Origin: Bacillota bacterium | GTDB taxonomy: Bacteria > Bacillota > Clostridia > Lachnospirales > Bianqueaceae | Assembly: GCA_017442735.1 (NCBI GenBank) | Contig: JAFRZE010000021.1 | Location: forward strand, 1-64,000 | DNA length: 64,000 nt | Direction of reading: 5' to 3' | Shown here: in pieces, positions 17,707 through 26,603 of the stretch | How positions within the stretch are numbered: the stretch's first letter is position 1 | How the letters are laid out: each line of letters begins with the position of its first letter | Notes under the pieces: model-generated | Seen by the model: only the letters and a program-made list of their open reading frames with translations | Told to the model about the DNA's origin: nothing | Databases searched by the model: none | Program-made: the position numbers and the translations under genes

Positions 17707-19509
17707 TTATCGGATGCTTTTGTAAAGAGGACCGTAGGCCTGGCAGGCACGGTAGTCGGCGCCTTCCGGATCCATCCCGAAAGCGTTCCAGGAAGCGGGA
17801 CGGAAGATATCTTCTTCCGGTACATTGTGCATGGCGACCGGGATGCGGAGAATGGAGCACAGGCTGATGATATCCGCGCCGATATGGCCGTAGGAGATCG
17901 CGCCGTGGTTCGCGCCCCAGTGATTCATGACTTCATAAGCGGAAGAGAAGGGGCCTTTGCCGGTGACACGCGGGACGAACCAGGTGCAGGGCCAGGTGTA
18001 GTCTGTCCTCTTCCAGAGCTTGTCGGAAACTTCCTCGGGAAGATCGACTGACCAGCCTTCCGCGATCTGCAGGACCGGACCGAGGCCTTTGACCAGATTC
18101 AGACGGATCATGGTCATGGGCATTTCGCCGCGGGTAAGGAAACGGCTGGAGTATCCGCCGCCGCGGAAATAACCCATATCCGCGTAATTCCAGGTGGTAT
18201 GATCCATGATGGCTTTCTGATCCGTCTCATTTACTTCCCACCATTTTTTCATCAGGCGGTTGCCGGCTTCGTCTCTGGCTTCACCGTTCGCGTCAAGGCA
18301 GCAGGCACCGGAGTTGATGAGATGAATGAACCCGTCGGCTTCTTTTACCTTGCCTTCGATCTCGTAGCCGGTGACACGTCTTACGGCGTTGCCGCTCCAG
18401 TAGGTACGCACGTCGGCAAACATCTGCGCGCGTCCGGTGAGCAGCTTCATAAACAGCATGCCCAGACCGTTCAGGACGTCATTCTCGGTCGCAAGGATAT
18501 AGGGCTCTCTCGCTCCGTTCCAATCGAAGGAAGTATTGAGAAGCGCCTCGGGGAAGTCACAGTTCGGATAAAAGTCGGTCCACTGACGCTGACCCTGGAA
18601 ACCGGCCGCGATCGCGTTATGGCCCACCATTTCCTCTTCCGCGCCTTTGGGAAGATTGGGATTACCGTTCATCAGGTCTTTGATGATCACCATCATCTTG
18701 ACGACGAATTCCCAGTCGGCGTCTTTCTGCGCTCTGGATTTCTGCATATCTTCCGGATTCTTGTCAAACCCTTCAATAGCGTATTTCTTCGTCCAGGCGA
18801 GGGCTTTTTCATATTCTTTCTTATCGTAGATCTCTTCCGTCATGCGGCGGATGATCTCCACTTCATCCACGGATTCGACACGCATTCCCAGATATTCTTC
18901 GATAAATTCCGGGGAGATGATCGATCCGCCGATACCCATCGTCACAGAACCGATCTGCAGATAGGATTTACCGCGCATCGTGGCGGCAGCGATCGCCGCG
19001 CGGCCAAAGCGGAGAAGCTTGGCGGCGACGTCGTCCGGGATGCTCATATCATCGGCTTCCTGCACGTCATGACCATAGATGCCGAAGGCGGGAAGGCCTT
19101 TCTGCGCATGAGTGGCCAGGACGGAAGCAAGATAGACCGCGCCGGGACGTTCGGTCCCGTTAAAGCCCCAGACTGCTTTGATGGTGTGCGGATCCATATC
19201 CATGGTTTCCGCGCCGTAGCACCAGCAGGGCGTCACGGTGATGGTGATATCGACGCCGGCCTTGCGGAACTGGTCGGCACAGGCGGCAGCTTCTCCGACA
19301 CGTCCGATCGTGGTATCGGAAATGATCACCTTCACAGGATCACCGTTACTGTAGAAAAGATTTTCTTCGAGCAGTTTCGCGGCTGCTCTGGCCATGCCCA
19401 TGGTCTGGTCTTCCAGAGATTCACGGACTTTGATTTTTCCGCGCCGGCCATCGATCGTGGGACGGATGCCGATCACGGGATAGGAGCCTATGAGTCGATT
19501 TTCAGCCAT
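17707..19509 (-). CDS. fucI: L-fucose isomerase
   Basis: A 600-residue enzyme close to the usual 590-residue length of L-fucose/D-arabinose isomerase, which converts L-fucose to L-fuculose using Mn2+. The N-terminus [25 protein letters not shown], the [20 protein letters not shown] segment, [13 protein letters not shown] and a C-terminal [13 protein letters not shown] with [14 protein letters not shown] are characteristic. Metal residues expected near Glu and Asp in the middle domain fit but were not mapped. It has its own promoter. No fuculose kinase or aldolase is adjacent, so the rest of the pathway must lie elsewhere. RBS GGAGGG precedes the ATG. Confidence 0.96.
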   Translation of the reverse strand: MAENRLIGSYPVIGIRPTIDGRRGKIKVRESLEDQTMGMARAAAKLLEENLFYSNGDPVKVIISDTTIGRVGEAAACADQFRKAGVDITITVTPCWCYGAETMDMDPHTIKAVWGFNGTERPGAVYLASVLATHAQKGLPAFGIYGHDVQEADDMSIPDDVAAKLLRFGRAAIAAATMRGKSYLQIGSVTMGIGGSIISPEFIEEYLGMRVESVDEVEIIRRMTEEIYDKKEYEKALAWTKKYAIEGFDKNPEDMQKSRAQKDADWEFVVKMMVIIKDLMNGNPNLPKGAEEEMVGHNAIAAGFQGQRQWTDFYPNCDFPEALLNTSFDWNGAREPYILATENDVLNGLGMLFMKLLTGRAQMFADVRTYWSGNAVRRVTGYEIEGKVKEADGFIHLINSGACCLDANGEARDEAGNRLMKKWWEVNETDQKAIMDHTTWNYADMGYFRGGGYSSRFLTRGEMPMTMIRLNLVKGLGPVLQIAEGWSVDLPEEVSDKLWKRTDYTWPCTWFVPRVTGKGPFSSAYEVMNHWGANHGAISYGHIGADIISLCSILRIPVAMHNVPEEDIFRPASWNAFGMDPEGADYRACQAYGPLYKSIR

Positions 19510-19538
19510 CGTATTTTCCCTCCGGGTAATTTGTTACC

Positions 19539-19567
19539 ATGATACTGTTTTTATGTAGAAAAGTCAA
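19539..19567 (-). promoter_or_regulatory. promoter of fucI
   Basis: On the minus strand TTGACT (19567-19562) and TATCAT (19544-19539) are 17 bp apart. It begins directly after the T run of the preceding terminator, so fucI is transcribed separately from the regulator gene. Confidence 0.75.
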
Positions 19568-19573
19568 CAAAAA

Positions 19574-19598
19574 AGACGTTATCGGGGAGATAACGTCT
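19574..19598 (-). terminator. terminator of the XRE-like regulator gene
   Basis: AGACGTTATC/GATAACGTCT (19574-19583 and 19589-19598) is a perfect 10-bp stem with a 5-nt loop; on the minus strand it is followed by TTTTTTG. Confidence 0.88.
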
Positions 19599-19600
19599 GT

Positions 19601-20161
19601 TTATTCTGCTTCATGAAACCAGCGGATCAAAGCATCTTTGAAGGTGGTGTCTTCCTCCGGATATTTCAGCTCGAGTGCTCGGGAGAGCTGTTTTTTCGAT
19701 GCTTCGGTGGTGTAATGCTCCGCAACGAATGTACAGAGCTTTTCGATGAATGCGCCGGGTGAGGAAGGGAATCGCTGCGCGGAACAAATCTTCGAGAGAT
19801 AGGAGGGGTCATAACTTAAGGCCCTGGCCATATGGCTCATGGGGATCTGTGTGACCTTGACCAGTGTAACGAGATGATTTCGAAAACGCTCGGGACAAAT
19901 CGAAGCGTCATATTTCGGAAGGGTGGATTTCAGTGTTTTTTCGATCTCTTCTGCCGTATCCGGAAGGCCTTTTTCCCCGCATAGCAAAGCTAGCCCTTTG
20001 ACCAGGCTCGAAAACTGGGTGCTGTTTTTGAGCGGTGTACGTTCACCGGAGCGATATCGACTGATGACAACAGCGGAAAGTCCGCTGGCGAGTGTTAGTT
20101 CTTTGGATGTGCAGTGAAGCCGGGATGTATATTCAGAAAGAGCTTCCTGAAATGTACCCAA
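19601..20161 (-). CDS. putative DNA-binding protein with two XRE-like helix-turn-helix segments
   Basis: About 186 residues. I choose the TTG at 20161, which follows GGGAGG with 8-9 bases spacing; the open frame continues upstream to 20284 but that part looks non-coding. The first half has an XRE-type helix-turn-helix (SKELTLASGLSAVVISRYRSGERTP), and the second half has another (IPMSHMARALSYDPSYLSKICSA..., residues about 110-140). Two HTH segments in one small protein suggest a dimer-like monomer or a regulator recognising a compound site. No sensor domain is evident. It lies between GH127 and fucI with terminators on both sides, so it may regulate one of these sugar genes; that is inference. 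A perfect 15-bp palindrome lies upstream at 20336-20350. Confidence 0.72.
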   Translation of the reverse strand: MGTFQEALSEYTSRLHCTSKELTLASGLSAVVISRYRSGERTPLKNSTQFSSLVKGLALLCGEKGLPDTAEEIEKTLKSTLPKYDASICPERFRNHLVTLVKVTQIPMSHMARALSYDPSYLSKICSAQRFPSSPGAFIEKLCTFVAEHYTTEASKKQLSRALELKYPEEDTTFKDALIRWFHEAE

Positions 20162-20335
20162 GGCGCTCACCTCCCTTCTGTAGGGGCCTGGCAGGAATGA
20201 TAAGAATCTTCTCTGCTGGGGTGGGCAAAAGGATCTTTCAATCAACTTTATTAATTCATTATACCTGAAAAGCCGCAAAAACACACGAAATATCTTTCCT
20301 CAGCCGGCGGACAAATTTGGTAAGTATGGCGGGTT

Positions 20336-20350
20336 TTCGATATTATCGAA
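20336..20350. promoter_or_regulatory. 15-bp perfect palindrome, possible operator
   Basis: TTCGATATTATCGAA is a 7+1+7 palindrome located between the GH127 terminator and the regulator gene, about 175 bases upstream of its TTG. It is not followed by a T run and is therefore not a terminator. An operator for the regulator is a guess. The rest of 20162-20388 shows no gene. Confidence 0.4.
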
Positions 20351-20388
20351 GGATTCTCAGCATATGTTCCCGTGTGGAAAATAAAAAA

Positions 20389-20412
20389 GATCCGGGTCAT
20401 TTTACCCGGATC
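20389..20412 (-). terminator. terminator overlapping the GH127 stop codon
   Basis: GATCCGGGT (20389-20397) and ACCCGGATC (20404-20412) form a 9-bp stem; on the minus strand it is followed by TTTTTTATTTT. The GH127 stop codon (20399-20397) is in the hairpin, so the last codons encode the 5' arm. Confidence 0.88.
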
Positions 20413-22394
20413 CAGACTGTCAGGTCGCTGCTTCCGCGATTCGCGAAAGCGTAATAGGGAATCAGCCGTACACGAACCTTTCGGAAGGCACTTGGATCAA
20501 AGGAACGGTAAAGTTCCGTATCCCGGTCCCCGCCAGGGAAGAGATCGCCTGCCGCACTGTCTTCATATGGCAGGGGCAGCACACCTTCCGCTTCGATGCT
20601 TGGCAGCAGAAAACCGGAAAGCACCGGTCCCGGACTGGCGCCGGCCGATGGGTCGATCAGGAACCGGTGGATGTCGATGTCCGGCTGATCCTTGCCTTCC
20701 AGAGCATAGATGACCGGGCCGCGGGAGACAGCCACTTTCCCTAACGCATCATGGACGCGGGGATCCGCGCTGACAAAACGGATCGGCATACCAAGATCCA
20801 GTTCGATCGTGGTCTCATCGGAAAGGTCTACATAGAGATAACCGTTTTTCTGTTCATACGGAAGATACAGCTTAAAATGTTCACACCAGCTGGGAAGCCG
20901 GAGGGCGATCCGGCGGATGGCGGGATCTTCGCGTCGGATCGTCAAATTGATCCTGCCGGAGGCCGGATAATCTGTTTTCTGGCAGACTTTCAGCGAGGGA
21001 AGCGAGGCCTCGCTCTCCATATACTGATGGACATAGAGGGTGTCTTCATCCACGGAGTACAGATAATCGCCGAGAGAAGCGTAGAAACGCAGAACATTCG
21101 GCGGGCAGCAGGAACAGGAGAAGACTTTTCGACGGGTCGTTTCCGGATAGTATTCCTTATCTTTGGTGGAAACATTGGGGTCGTTGAACCGAAGGTCGAT
21201 GGTCAGCGGGTTCTCATAGAAGAAGCCGGTCCCGTCCAGGGAGATGCCGGAAAGGATTCCGTTGTACATCGTCCGTTCCAGCGTATCGGCGTAGGAGGAA
21301 AGAAGAGGAACAGAAACGGCAGGGCCATCTTCTCCGGTGTTCGCGGTGCTGGCTCCGATCATCCGCCCGCACACCTGAGCCAGCGCGATGGCGGCGCAGG
21401 TCTCCGAGTAAGCCGTGCGGCTCGGGAGATGATAGTCGATGGTGAAAGCTTCTCCGATATGCGTCGATCCGATCCCGCCGGTGATATACATCCGGTGATT
21501 CACGACGTTATCATACAGACGGCGGCAGGCATCCATGAGGGAAGCGTCCTGATACCGGGCGGCGACGTCGATCATGCCCGAGAGCAGATACATGGCCCTG
21601 ACAGAGTGGCCATCCGCCGTGGTCCGCTTTCGAAGTGGCATTTCATCCTGGTTGTAGCGGTTATTGAAAACATCATAGGGAGGAATATCCTTGGAACTGT
21701 CGCCGTGATGATCGATGAACCATTTGGCGAGATCCAGGTATTTTTCCTCTTCGGTAAAATGAGCAAGTTTGACCAGCGCCAGTTCCAGCTCGGGATGCCC
21801 CGGTGTCTCGAAGACGGCGCTGTTTTCGATATGGAAGACCCGGTCGATATAGTCGGCGTAGCGGATCATCTGCCGGAGCAGTTTATCCTTCCCGGTGGCT
21901 TTCTGATACGCCAGAGCGGCCTCGATAAGATGGCCGGCACAGTAGAGTTCATGCTGAGAGCGGTCCGTGAATCGTCTGGCTTCGCCCAGGGCTTCCGTTA
22001 TCTGGAAGTGACTGTTGAAATAACCGTTTTCATCCGCGTTTTCACAGATGGTATCGATTGTATCATCACAGATCTGTTCCAGCGCCAGAAGCTCGTCCTG
22101 CTGATCCGGAGTAAGGTCCCAGGCCTGGGCGATTTTGATCAGGTAAGCCGTGCCCTCGATCCACTTGGCGACATCCGAATCCCAGAAGATATGCGGCACG
22201 CGCGGACGATCCGTAGAAGCGGCGGATCCTTCCGCAAGCAGCCTGTCCAGCCAGCCTTTGACATTCTCGGCTTCAAAACGGTAGGTCTCGGCAAAGCGGT
22301 CATAGACAGAGCGGGAGGTATTAAGCAGCATTTCCTGCTTGGTCTTCCAGAATCCGCCGGTGATACGGACCTGATCATAAGCGATGTTTTTCAT
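20397..22394 (-). CDS. glycoside hydrolase family 127 protein (beta-L-arabinofuranosidase type)
   Basis: A 665-residue protein matching GH127 (formerly DUF1680), whose founding members release beta-L-arabinofuranose from hydroxyproline-linked arabinans and plant glycans. Sequence marks include the opening VRITGGFWKTKQEML, the RVPHIFWDSDVAKWIEG substrate region, AYSETCAAIALAQ (Glu and Cys of the active-site zinc set) and the double-cysteine FSCSCCPPNVLR. No signal peptide, so the substrate is probably imported oligosaccharide. ATG at 22394 follows AAAGGAAA. Terminators flank it on both sides, making it a single-gene unit. Members of GH127 vary in specificity, so the exact substrate is uncertain. 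Confidence 0.92.
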   Translation of the reverse strand: MKNIAYDQVRITGGFWKTKQEMLLNTSRSVYDRFAETYRFEAENVKGWLDRLLAEGSAASTDRPRVPHIFWDSDVAKWIEGTAYLIKIAQAWDLTPDQQDELLALEQICDDTIDTICENADENGYFNSHFQITEALGEARRFTDRSQHELYCAGHLIEAALAYQKATGKDKLLRQMIRYADYIDRVFHIENSAVFETPGHPELELALVKLAHFTEEEKYLDLAKWFIDHHGDSSKDIPPYDVFNNRYNQDEMPLRKRTTADGHSVRAMYLLSGMIDVAARYQDASLMDACRRLYDNVVNHRMYITGGIGSTHIGEAFTIDYHLPSRTAYSETCAAIALAQVCGRMIGASTANTGEDGPAVSVPLLSSYADTLERTMYNGILSGISLDGTGFFYENPLTIDLRFNDPNVSTKDKEYYPETTRRKVFSCSCCPPNVLRFYASLGDYLYSVDEDTLYVHQYMESEASLPSLKVCQKTDYPASGRINLTIRREDPAIRRIALRLPSWCEHFKLYLPYEQKNGYLYVDLSDETTIELDLGMPIRFVSADPRVHDALGKVAVSRGPVIYALEGKDQPDIDIHRFLIDPSAGASPGPVLSGFLLPSIEAEGVLPLPYEDSAAGDLFPGGDRDTELYRSFDPSAFRKVRVRLIPYYAFANRGSSDLTVWIRVK

Positions 22395-22417
22395 GGAGAT
22401 TTCCTTTCTCAGAAAAA

Positions 22418-22444
22418 ACCGGCCGCCAGAAAATGGCAGCCGGT
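22418..22444 (-). terminator. terminator after glpK
   Basis: On the minus strand ACCGGCTGCCA and TGGCGGCCGGT (22444-22434 and 22428-22418) form an 11-bp stem with one G-U pair, a 5-nt loop and a following TTTTTT run. Confidence 0.9.
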
Positions 22445-22458
22445 CAGTCTTATCTTTT

Positions 22459-23958
22459 TCAGCCTTCCGGATGGCCGATGGCTTCCAGCCAGCCACGGTA
22501 GAGTTTCGCGGCCTTGTGCGGCTCCATCTGTGGATACAGGCGGCTCTCCGCGCTCTCGGGACCGTTCAGATCACGCACCAGTGCGCGAAGAGAATCCTGA
22601 TCCTTCCAGACGCCTTCGGTAAGCCCGGCCATGAAAGCGGCGCCCATGGCGGTCGCTTCCGCGGTCGCCGAGCGGACGACCGGTGCCTGCAGCACATCTG
22701 CCTGGAACTGCATGAGGAAATCGTTGGCGCTCATACCGCCATCGACTTTGAGCGATTTACAGGGCATTCCCATTTCGCGCTCCATCGCGCCGATGACGTC
22801 CTTGACGCGGTAGGCGACGGATTCCAGCGCCGCGCGAACGATATGGGCTGCGTTCGTCTTGCGGGTCATGCCGATGATACTGGCCTTGCGGCCGTTATCC
22901 CACCACGGCGCGCCAAGTCCCTGGAAGGAGGAGATGAAGTAAACGCCGGCAGTGTCCGGAACGGACGCGGCGATGGGACCGGTCTCGGATGCCTTTTTGA
23001 TCAGGCCCAGGTTGTCTCGGAGCCACTGGACCGTGGCGCCTGCCATGAAGATACTGCCTTCAAAAGCGTAGCAGACTTCACCGTTCAGTCCCCAGGCAAC
23101 GGTGGTCAGAAGACCGTTTTTCGAAGTCACCGGCTTGTCTCCGATATTCGAAAGGATGAATGCGCCGGTACCGTAGGTACATTTCGCTTCGCTCTTTTCA
23201 AAGCAGAGCTGGCCGAACAGTGCGCTCTGCTGGTCGCCCAGAACAGCGCGGATCGGGATCTCGCTGCCAAGGTACGAGGCATCCAGCATACCGAAATCGG
23301 AACCGCTTTCCTGCGCGCGGGGCAGGTTGCGGCGGGTCAGTCCGAAGTATTCCAGGATCTCATCATCCCAGCCGAGGGAATGAATGTTGAAAAGCATGGT
23401 ACGGCAGGCGTTGGAGTAGTCTGTCGCGTAGGTGCGGCCTTTGGTCGCGTTATAGATCAGCCAGGTATCGATCGTACCGAAGAGCAGGGAGCCTTCCGCC
23501 GCCTTCTCGCGGGCGCCGGGTACATTCTGCAGGAGCCACTGGATCTTGGTAGCGGAGAAGTAGGCGTCGGGGATCAGGCCGGTACGGCTCTGGAACCATT
23601 CGCCGAGACCTCTTTCCAGGATCGCGGCCGCGGTTTCTTCCGTGCGGCGGTCCTGCCAGACGATGGCGGGATAGACCGGTTTACCGGTCTCCTTGTCCCA
23701 GGCGATCAGGGTCTCGCGCTGATTGGTGATACCGATAGCAGTGATATCGGAAGCCTTCAGCCCAGCCTCATCGATGACCTTTTTCGTGACGTCCAGCTGA
23801 TTGTTCCAGATCTCGACGGGATCCTCTTCGACCCAGCCGGCATGGGGATAGGTCTGATGGATCTCCTGCTGCGCCATGCCTAGCGCTTCGCCCCGTTCGT
23901 TATAGAGGAGGGCGCGCACGCTGGTGGTGCCGGAGTCCAGGGAAATAATATAGGCCAT
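22459..23958 (-). CDS. glpK: glycerol kinase
   Basis: A 499-residue FGGY-family kinase, the standard length for GlpK, which phosphorylates glycerol to sn-glycerol 3-phosphate. The ASKHA N-terminus SLDSGTTSVRALLYNERG, the FGGY-type ITNQRETLIAWDKETGKP and VWQDRRT segments, TYGTGAF, SWGLNGE-like WGLNGEVCYAFEGSIFMAG, and KVDGGMSANDFLMQFQAD are all characteristic of glycerol kinases. It begins three bases after the stop of the polyphosphate kinase gene, so the two are co-transcribed. No glpF facilitator is adjacent. Confidence 0.97.
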   Translation of the reverse strand: MAYIISLDSGTTSVRALLYNERGEALGMAQQEIHQTYPHAGWVEEDPVEIWNNQLDVTKKVIDEAGLKASDITAIGITNQRETLIAWDKETGKPVYPAIVWQDRRTEETAAAILERGLGEWFQSRTGLIPDAYFSATKIQWLLQNVPGAREKAAEGSLLFGTIDTWLIYNATKGRTYATDYSNACRTMLFNIHSLGWDDEILEYFGLTRRNLPRAQESGSDFGMLDASYLGSEIPIRAVLGDQQSALFGQLCFEKSEAKCTYGTGAFILSNIGDKPVTSKNGLLTTVAWGLNGEVCYAFEGSIFMAGATVQWLRDNLGLIKKASETGPIAASVPDTAGVYFISSFQGLGAPWWDNGRKASIIGMTRKTNAAHIVRAALESVAYRVKDVIGAMEREMGMPCKSLKVDGGMSANDFLMQFQADVLQAPVVRSATAEATAMGAAFMAGLTEGVWKDQDSLRALVRDLNGPESAESRLYPQMEPHKAAKLYRGWLEAIGHPEG

Positions 23959-23961
23959 GTT

Positions 23962-25452
23962 TTATTTCAACCTTTCCTTCAGGGTTTCGACGACTGTCTC
24001 CAGGACTTTGATACGGGCATAGAGTTTGTCGTTGGCTTCGACGATGATCCAGGGAGCGTAGGTCGTGGAGGTCTTGACCAGCATTTCATCAACGGCGACT
24101 TCGTACTGATCCCATTTCGCGCGGTTTCTCCAGTCCTCGTCGGTGATCTTCCACTGCTTGTCGGGCGTGTTCTGACGCTCGGTGAAACGGCGTTCCTGTT
24201 CGTCCTTGTCGATCTGCATCCAGAATTTGAGCACCACGGCACCGTAGTCAGCCCAGTTCTTTTCCATGGAGTTCATCTCTTTGTAGGCACGGCGCCATTC
24301 ATCCTCGGAGCAGAAGCCTTCCAGACGTTCCACCATCACGCGGCCGTACCAGGTACGGTCGAAGATCTCCACGTGGCCGGCCTTCGGAATGGAAGTCCAG
24401 AAACGCCACAGGTGGTTGTGCGCTTTCTCGATGTCGTTCGGGGAAGCGGTGGGATGAACTTCATAACCACGCGGATCGAGCGCCTGGGTGAGACGCTTGA
24501 TCGCGCCGCCCTTGCCGCCGGCATCCCAGCCTTCAAAGGCCAGGATCACGGGGATACGGCGCATATAGAGCTCGCCGTGCAGCTTCGCCAGTTCTTTCTG
24601 AAGTTCTTTCAGACGGACTTTGTATTCCTCGCGGGTGAGGGACTTGTTCAGATCCACACCGGCCAGAGCAGAGGCGCGCAGCGGATCGTTCTTGATGCAG
24701 GCGGATTCTTCCGCGGACACCTTCGGCAGCGCCTGGCGGCGTTCATAGTCCGCGAGGGCTTCTTCCATCCGGTCGACCACGGTGGTCGCGATCTTGGCGG
24801 CGGCAAATTCCTTGTCCTCAGCCTCGATGATGTTCCACGGCGCGTTCTCGGTATCGGTCTTTCTAAGGGCTTCTTCGATAATGTTCGTATATTCATCGAA
24901 CTTCTCGTTCTGTTTCCAGTCTTCTTTGGAGACTCTCCAGGCGGTCGTCTTGTTGCCTTCCAGCTTCTTGAAGCGTTTCTTCTGTTCCTTGCGGGAGATC
25001 GCCAGGAAGAACTTGATGATCAGTACATGGTCATCCGTCAGGACACGTTCGAATTCCACGATCTCGTCCGGCGCGGACTGCTGCAGCTTCTCGGAAACCT
25101 TGCCCGCGAATTTGTCTTCCAGAAGGATCCGGTACCAGCTGCCGTCCAGGACATTGATACGGCCTTTGGCGGGGGTCATCTTCCAGAATTTATACATAAA
25201 GGGATAATATTTGTCTTCTTCGGTCTCAGCCGTGGAATAAACAGTGAATCCTCTGGGATCCAGCGGCTCGATGAAACGGCTGATCGCGGTGCCGCGGCCG
25301 GCGGCGCCATAGCCGTCGAAGAGGATGATGATCGGAATGCCTTTTTCTCTGCAGGCTCTCTGGAGCCGGCCGAGTTTGGCGTCCGCCTCTTCCATAATGG
25401 CTTTGTAATTCTCTTTATCCAGGTCTTTCTTGAGATCGATCTTTTCCAGCAT
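23962..25452 (-). CDS. pap: polyphosphate:AMP phosphotransferase (two-domain PPK2 family)
   Basis: A 496-residue protein with two tandem PPK2 domains (about residues 1-240 and 265-496). PPK2 enzymes use polyphosphate to phosphorylate nucleotides; the two-domain class mainly makes ADP from AMP. Walker A-like loops are GYGAAGRGT in the first domain (Arg replaces the usual Lys) and GWDAGGKGG in the second; each domain repeats the LDPRGxxV and FDRTWY/DGSWY segments. The substitution suggests that the C-terminal domain is the main active one, as reported for other two-domain members. ATG at 25452 follows AGGAGG. glpK follows after three bases. Confidence 0.92.
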   Translation of the reverse strand: MLEKIDLKKDLDKENYKAIMEEADAKLGRLQRACREKGIPIIILFDGYGAAGRGTAISRFIEPLDPRGFTVYSTAETEEDKYYPFMYKFWKMTPAKGRINVLDGSWYRILLEDKFAGKVSEKLQQSAPDEIVEFERVLTDDHVLIIKFFLAISRKEQKKRFKKLEGNKTTAWRVSKEDWKQNEKFDEYTNIIEEALRKTDTENAPWNIIEAEDKEFAAAKIATTVVDRMEEALADYERRQALPKVSAEESACIKNDPLRASALAGVDLNKSLTREEYKVRLKELQKELAKLHGELYMRRIPVILAFEGWDAGGKGGAIKRLTQALDPRGYEVHPTASPNDIEKAHNHLWRFWTSIPKAGHVEIFDRTWYGRVMVERLEGFCSEDEWRRAYKEMNSMEKNWADYGAVVLKFWMQIDKDEQERRFTERQNTPDKQWKITDEDWRNRAKWDQYEVAVDEMLVKTSTTYAPWIIVEANDKLYARIKVLETVVETLKERLK

Positions 25453-25541
25453 GATGAAAATCCTCCTGTAGTTTGCCGACATGTTGACTTTAGACTATCA
25501 TAAAACTGCCTGAACTTCAATGGGAGAGCGTGGATTTTTAG

Positions 25542-25570
25542 TTGCAAAATTACCAGAAAAGAAGTATGAT
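25542..25570 (+). promoter_or_regulatory. promoter of the DUF308 operon
   Basis: TTGCAA (25542-25547) and TATGAT (25565-25570), 17-bp spacer, 30 bases before the DUF308 start; GGGAGG lies at 25588-25593. Confidence 0.75.
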
Positions 25571-25600
25571 TAAGTATCAACCTGACGGGAGGTTTTTCTC

Positions 25601-26593
25601 ATGACGGAAGAAAAGAAACACGAAATACCGGTTTGGCGGATCATCTTCTCGGGAGCTACGCTCACAGCGCTCGCGTATATTATCGTGGGCGTCGTGCTGA
25701 TCGTATGGCCCGAGATCACTTATACCAGTCTCTGCTATGTCGCGGCGACAGCGGTCATGATCATTGGTCTGATCGATGTTATCCGCTATATTCTGAGAGG
25801 CATCAGTGAAGGCAGACTGAACAATTATCTTTCCCGCGGTCTGATCCTGGTCATCATTTCCGCGTTTATGTTCGTCCGGAACGACTATGTGGAAATGGTT
25901 CTGCCGACAATGCTTGGCCTGGCCATCCTGATCGACGGGATCATCAAGCTTCAGCGAAGCGTGGACCTCATCCGGCTGAAGGATGACGGATGGATCTTCG
26001 TCCTGATTTTGGCGGTTCTGGCTATCCTCAGCGGCGCGATCCTGGTATTCCGCCCGCTCGACGGGACCCGGATCGTAACAGCGATCGCGCTGATCTACTG
26101 CGGCGTGACTTCGATGGTCGTGAGTATCTTCGTTCATGCGAAACTGAGAAAATATCGTGAGAAACTGACCAGCGGCGAGATCGATGAGCGGCCGGTACGT
26201 TCTTCCGAAGAGATCGCGCAGGAAGCCGCAGCCGCGGCCGCGGCGCAGTCAGCGGAAAGCGCGGAAGCCATTGTGGAAGGGGCGAACGAGGCAGCTTATA
26301 CCGCACAGGCAGCGCCTGCGATCGAAGCGGCGCCTATCCCGGCGCTGGAAACAGCACCGGTCCAGCCGATACCGGAACAGCCTGTACCGGAAACTCCGGT
26401 GCAGACAGAGGTTCCCTTTGACAGTGTTTTGCCGGAGGAAGAAGAACTGGAGTGGCACCGGGTCCCGACCAACATGGCGGAAGCCGCGATGACCACGCTG
26501 GAAATGGAAGAGGAGATGAATCCTCTTTATCCGGTGGAAGAACCGCTGGAAACAGAAGACGGGGATATTCCTTTTGAGAAGATAGAGATTTAG
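25601..26593 (+). CDS. DUF308 (HdeD-like) membrane protein with acidic, proline-rich tail
   Basis: A 330-residue protein. Residues about 10-190 hold six hydrophobic segments, the pattern of the HdeD/DUF308 family (GIIKLQRSVDLIRL and a repeated VLAILSGAILVF-type hairpin). From about residue 195 to 330 it is a low-complexity cytoplasmic tail rich in Ala, Glu, Pro with repeated E-x-P-V-P units, ending in an acidic stretch. HdeD is tied to acid stress in enterics, but most DUF308 proteins have no known role. It starts an operon with an ATP-grasp and a radical SAM gene (10-bp gap, then 4-bp overlap). Confidence 0.85.
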   Translation: MTEEKKHEIPVWRIIFSGATLTALAYIIVGVVLIVWPEITYTSLCYVAATAVMIIGLIDVIRYILRGISEGRLNNYLSRGLILVIISAFMFVRNDYVEMVLPTMLGLAILIDGIIKLQRSVDLIRLKDDGWIFVLILAVLAILSGAILVFRPLDGTRIVTAIALIYCGVTSMVVSIFVHAKLRKYREKLTSGEIDERPVRSSEEIAQEAAAAAAAQSAESAEAIVEGANEAAYTAQAAPAIEAAPIPALETAPVQPIPEQPVPETPVQTEVPFDSVLPEEEELEWHRVPTNMAEAAMTTLEMEEEMNPLYPVEEPLETEDGDIPFEKIEI

Positions 26594-26603
26594 GAGGCGA
26601 GAG

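Noticed and set aside
20162-20284. N-terminal extension of the XRE-like regulator
   Set aside because: No ribosome binding site or family similarity; the TTG at 20161 has one.
20751-22622. A 623-codon open frame on the plus strand
   Set aside because: It is antisense to the GH127 gene; the minus strand shows the family motifs.
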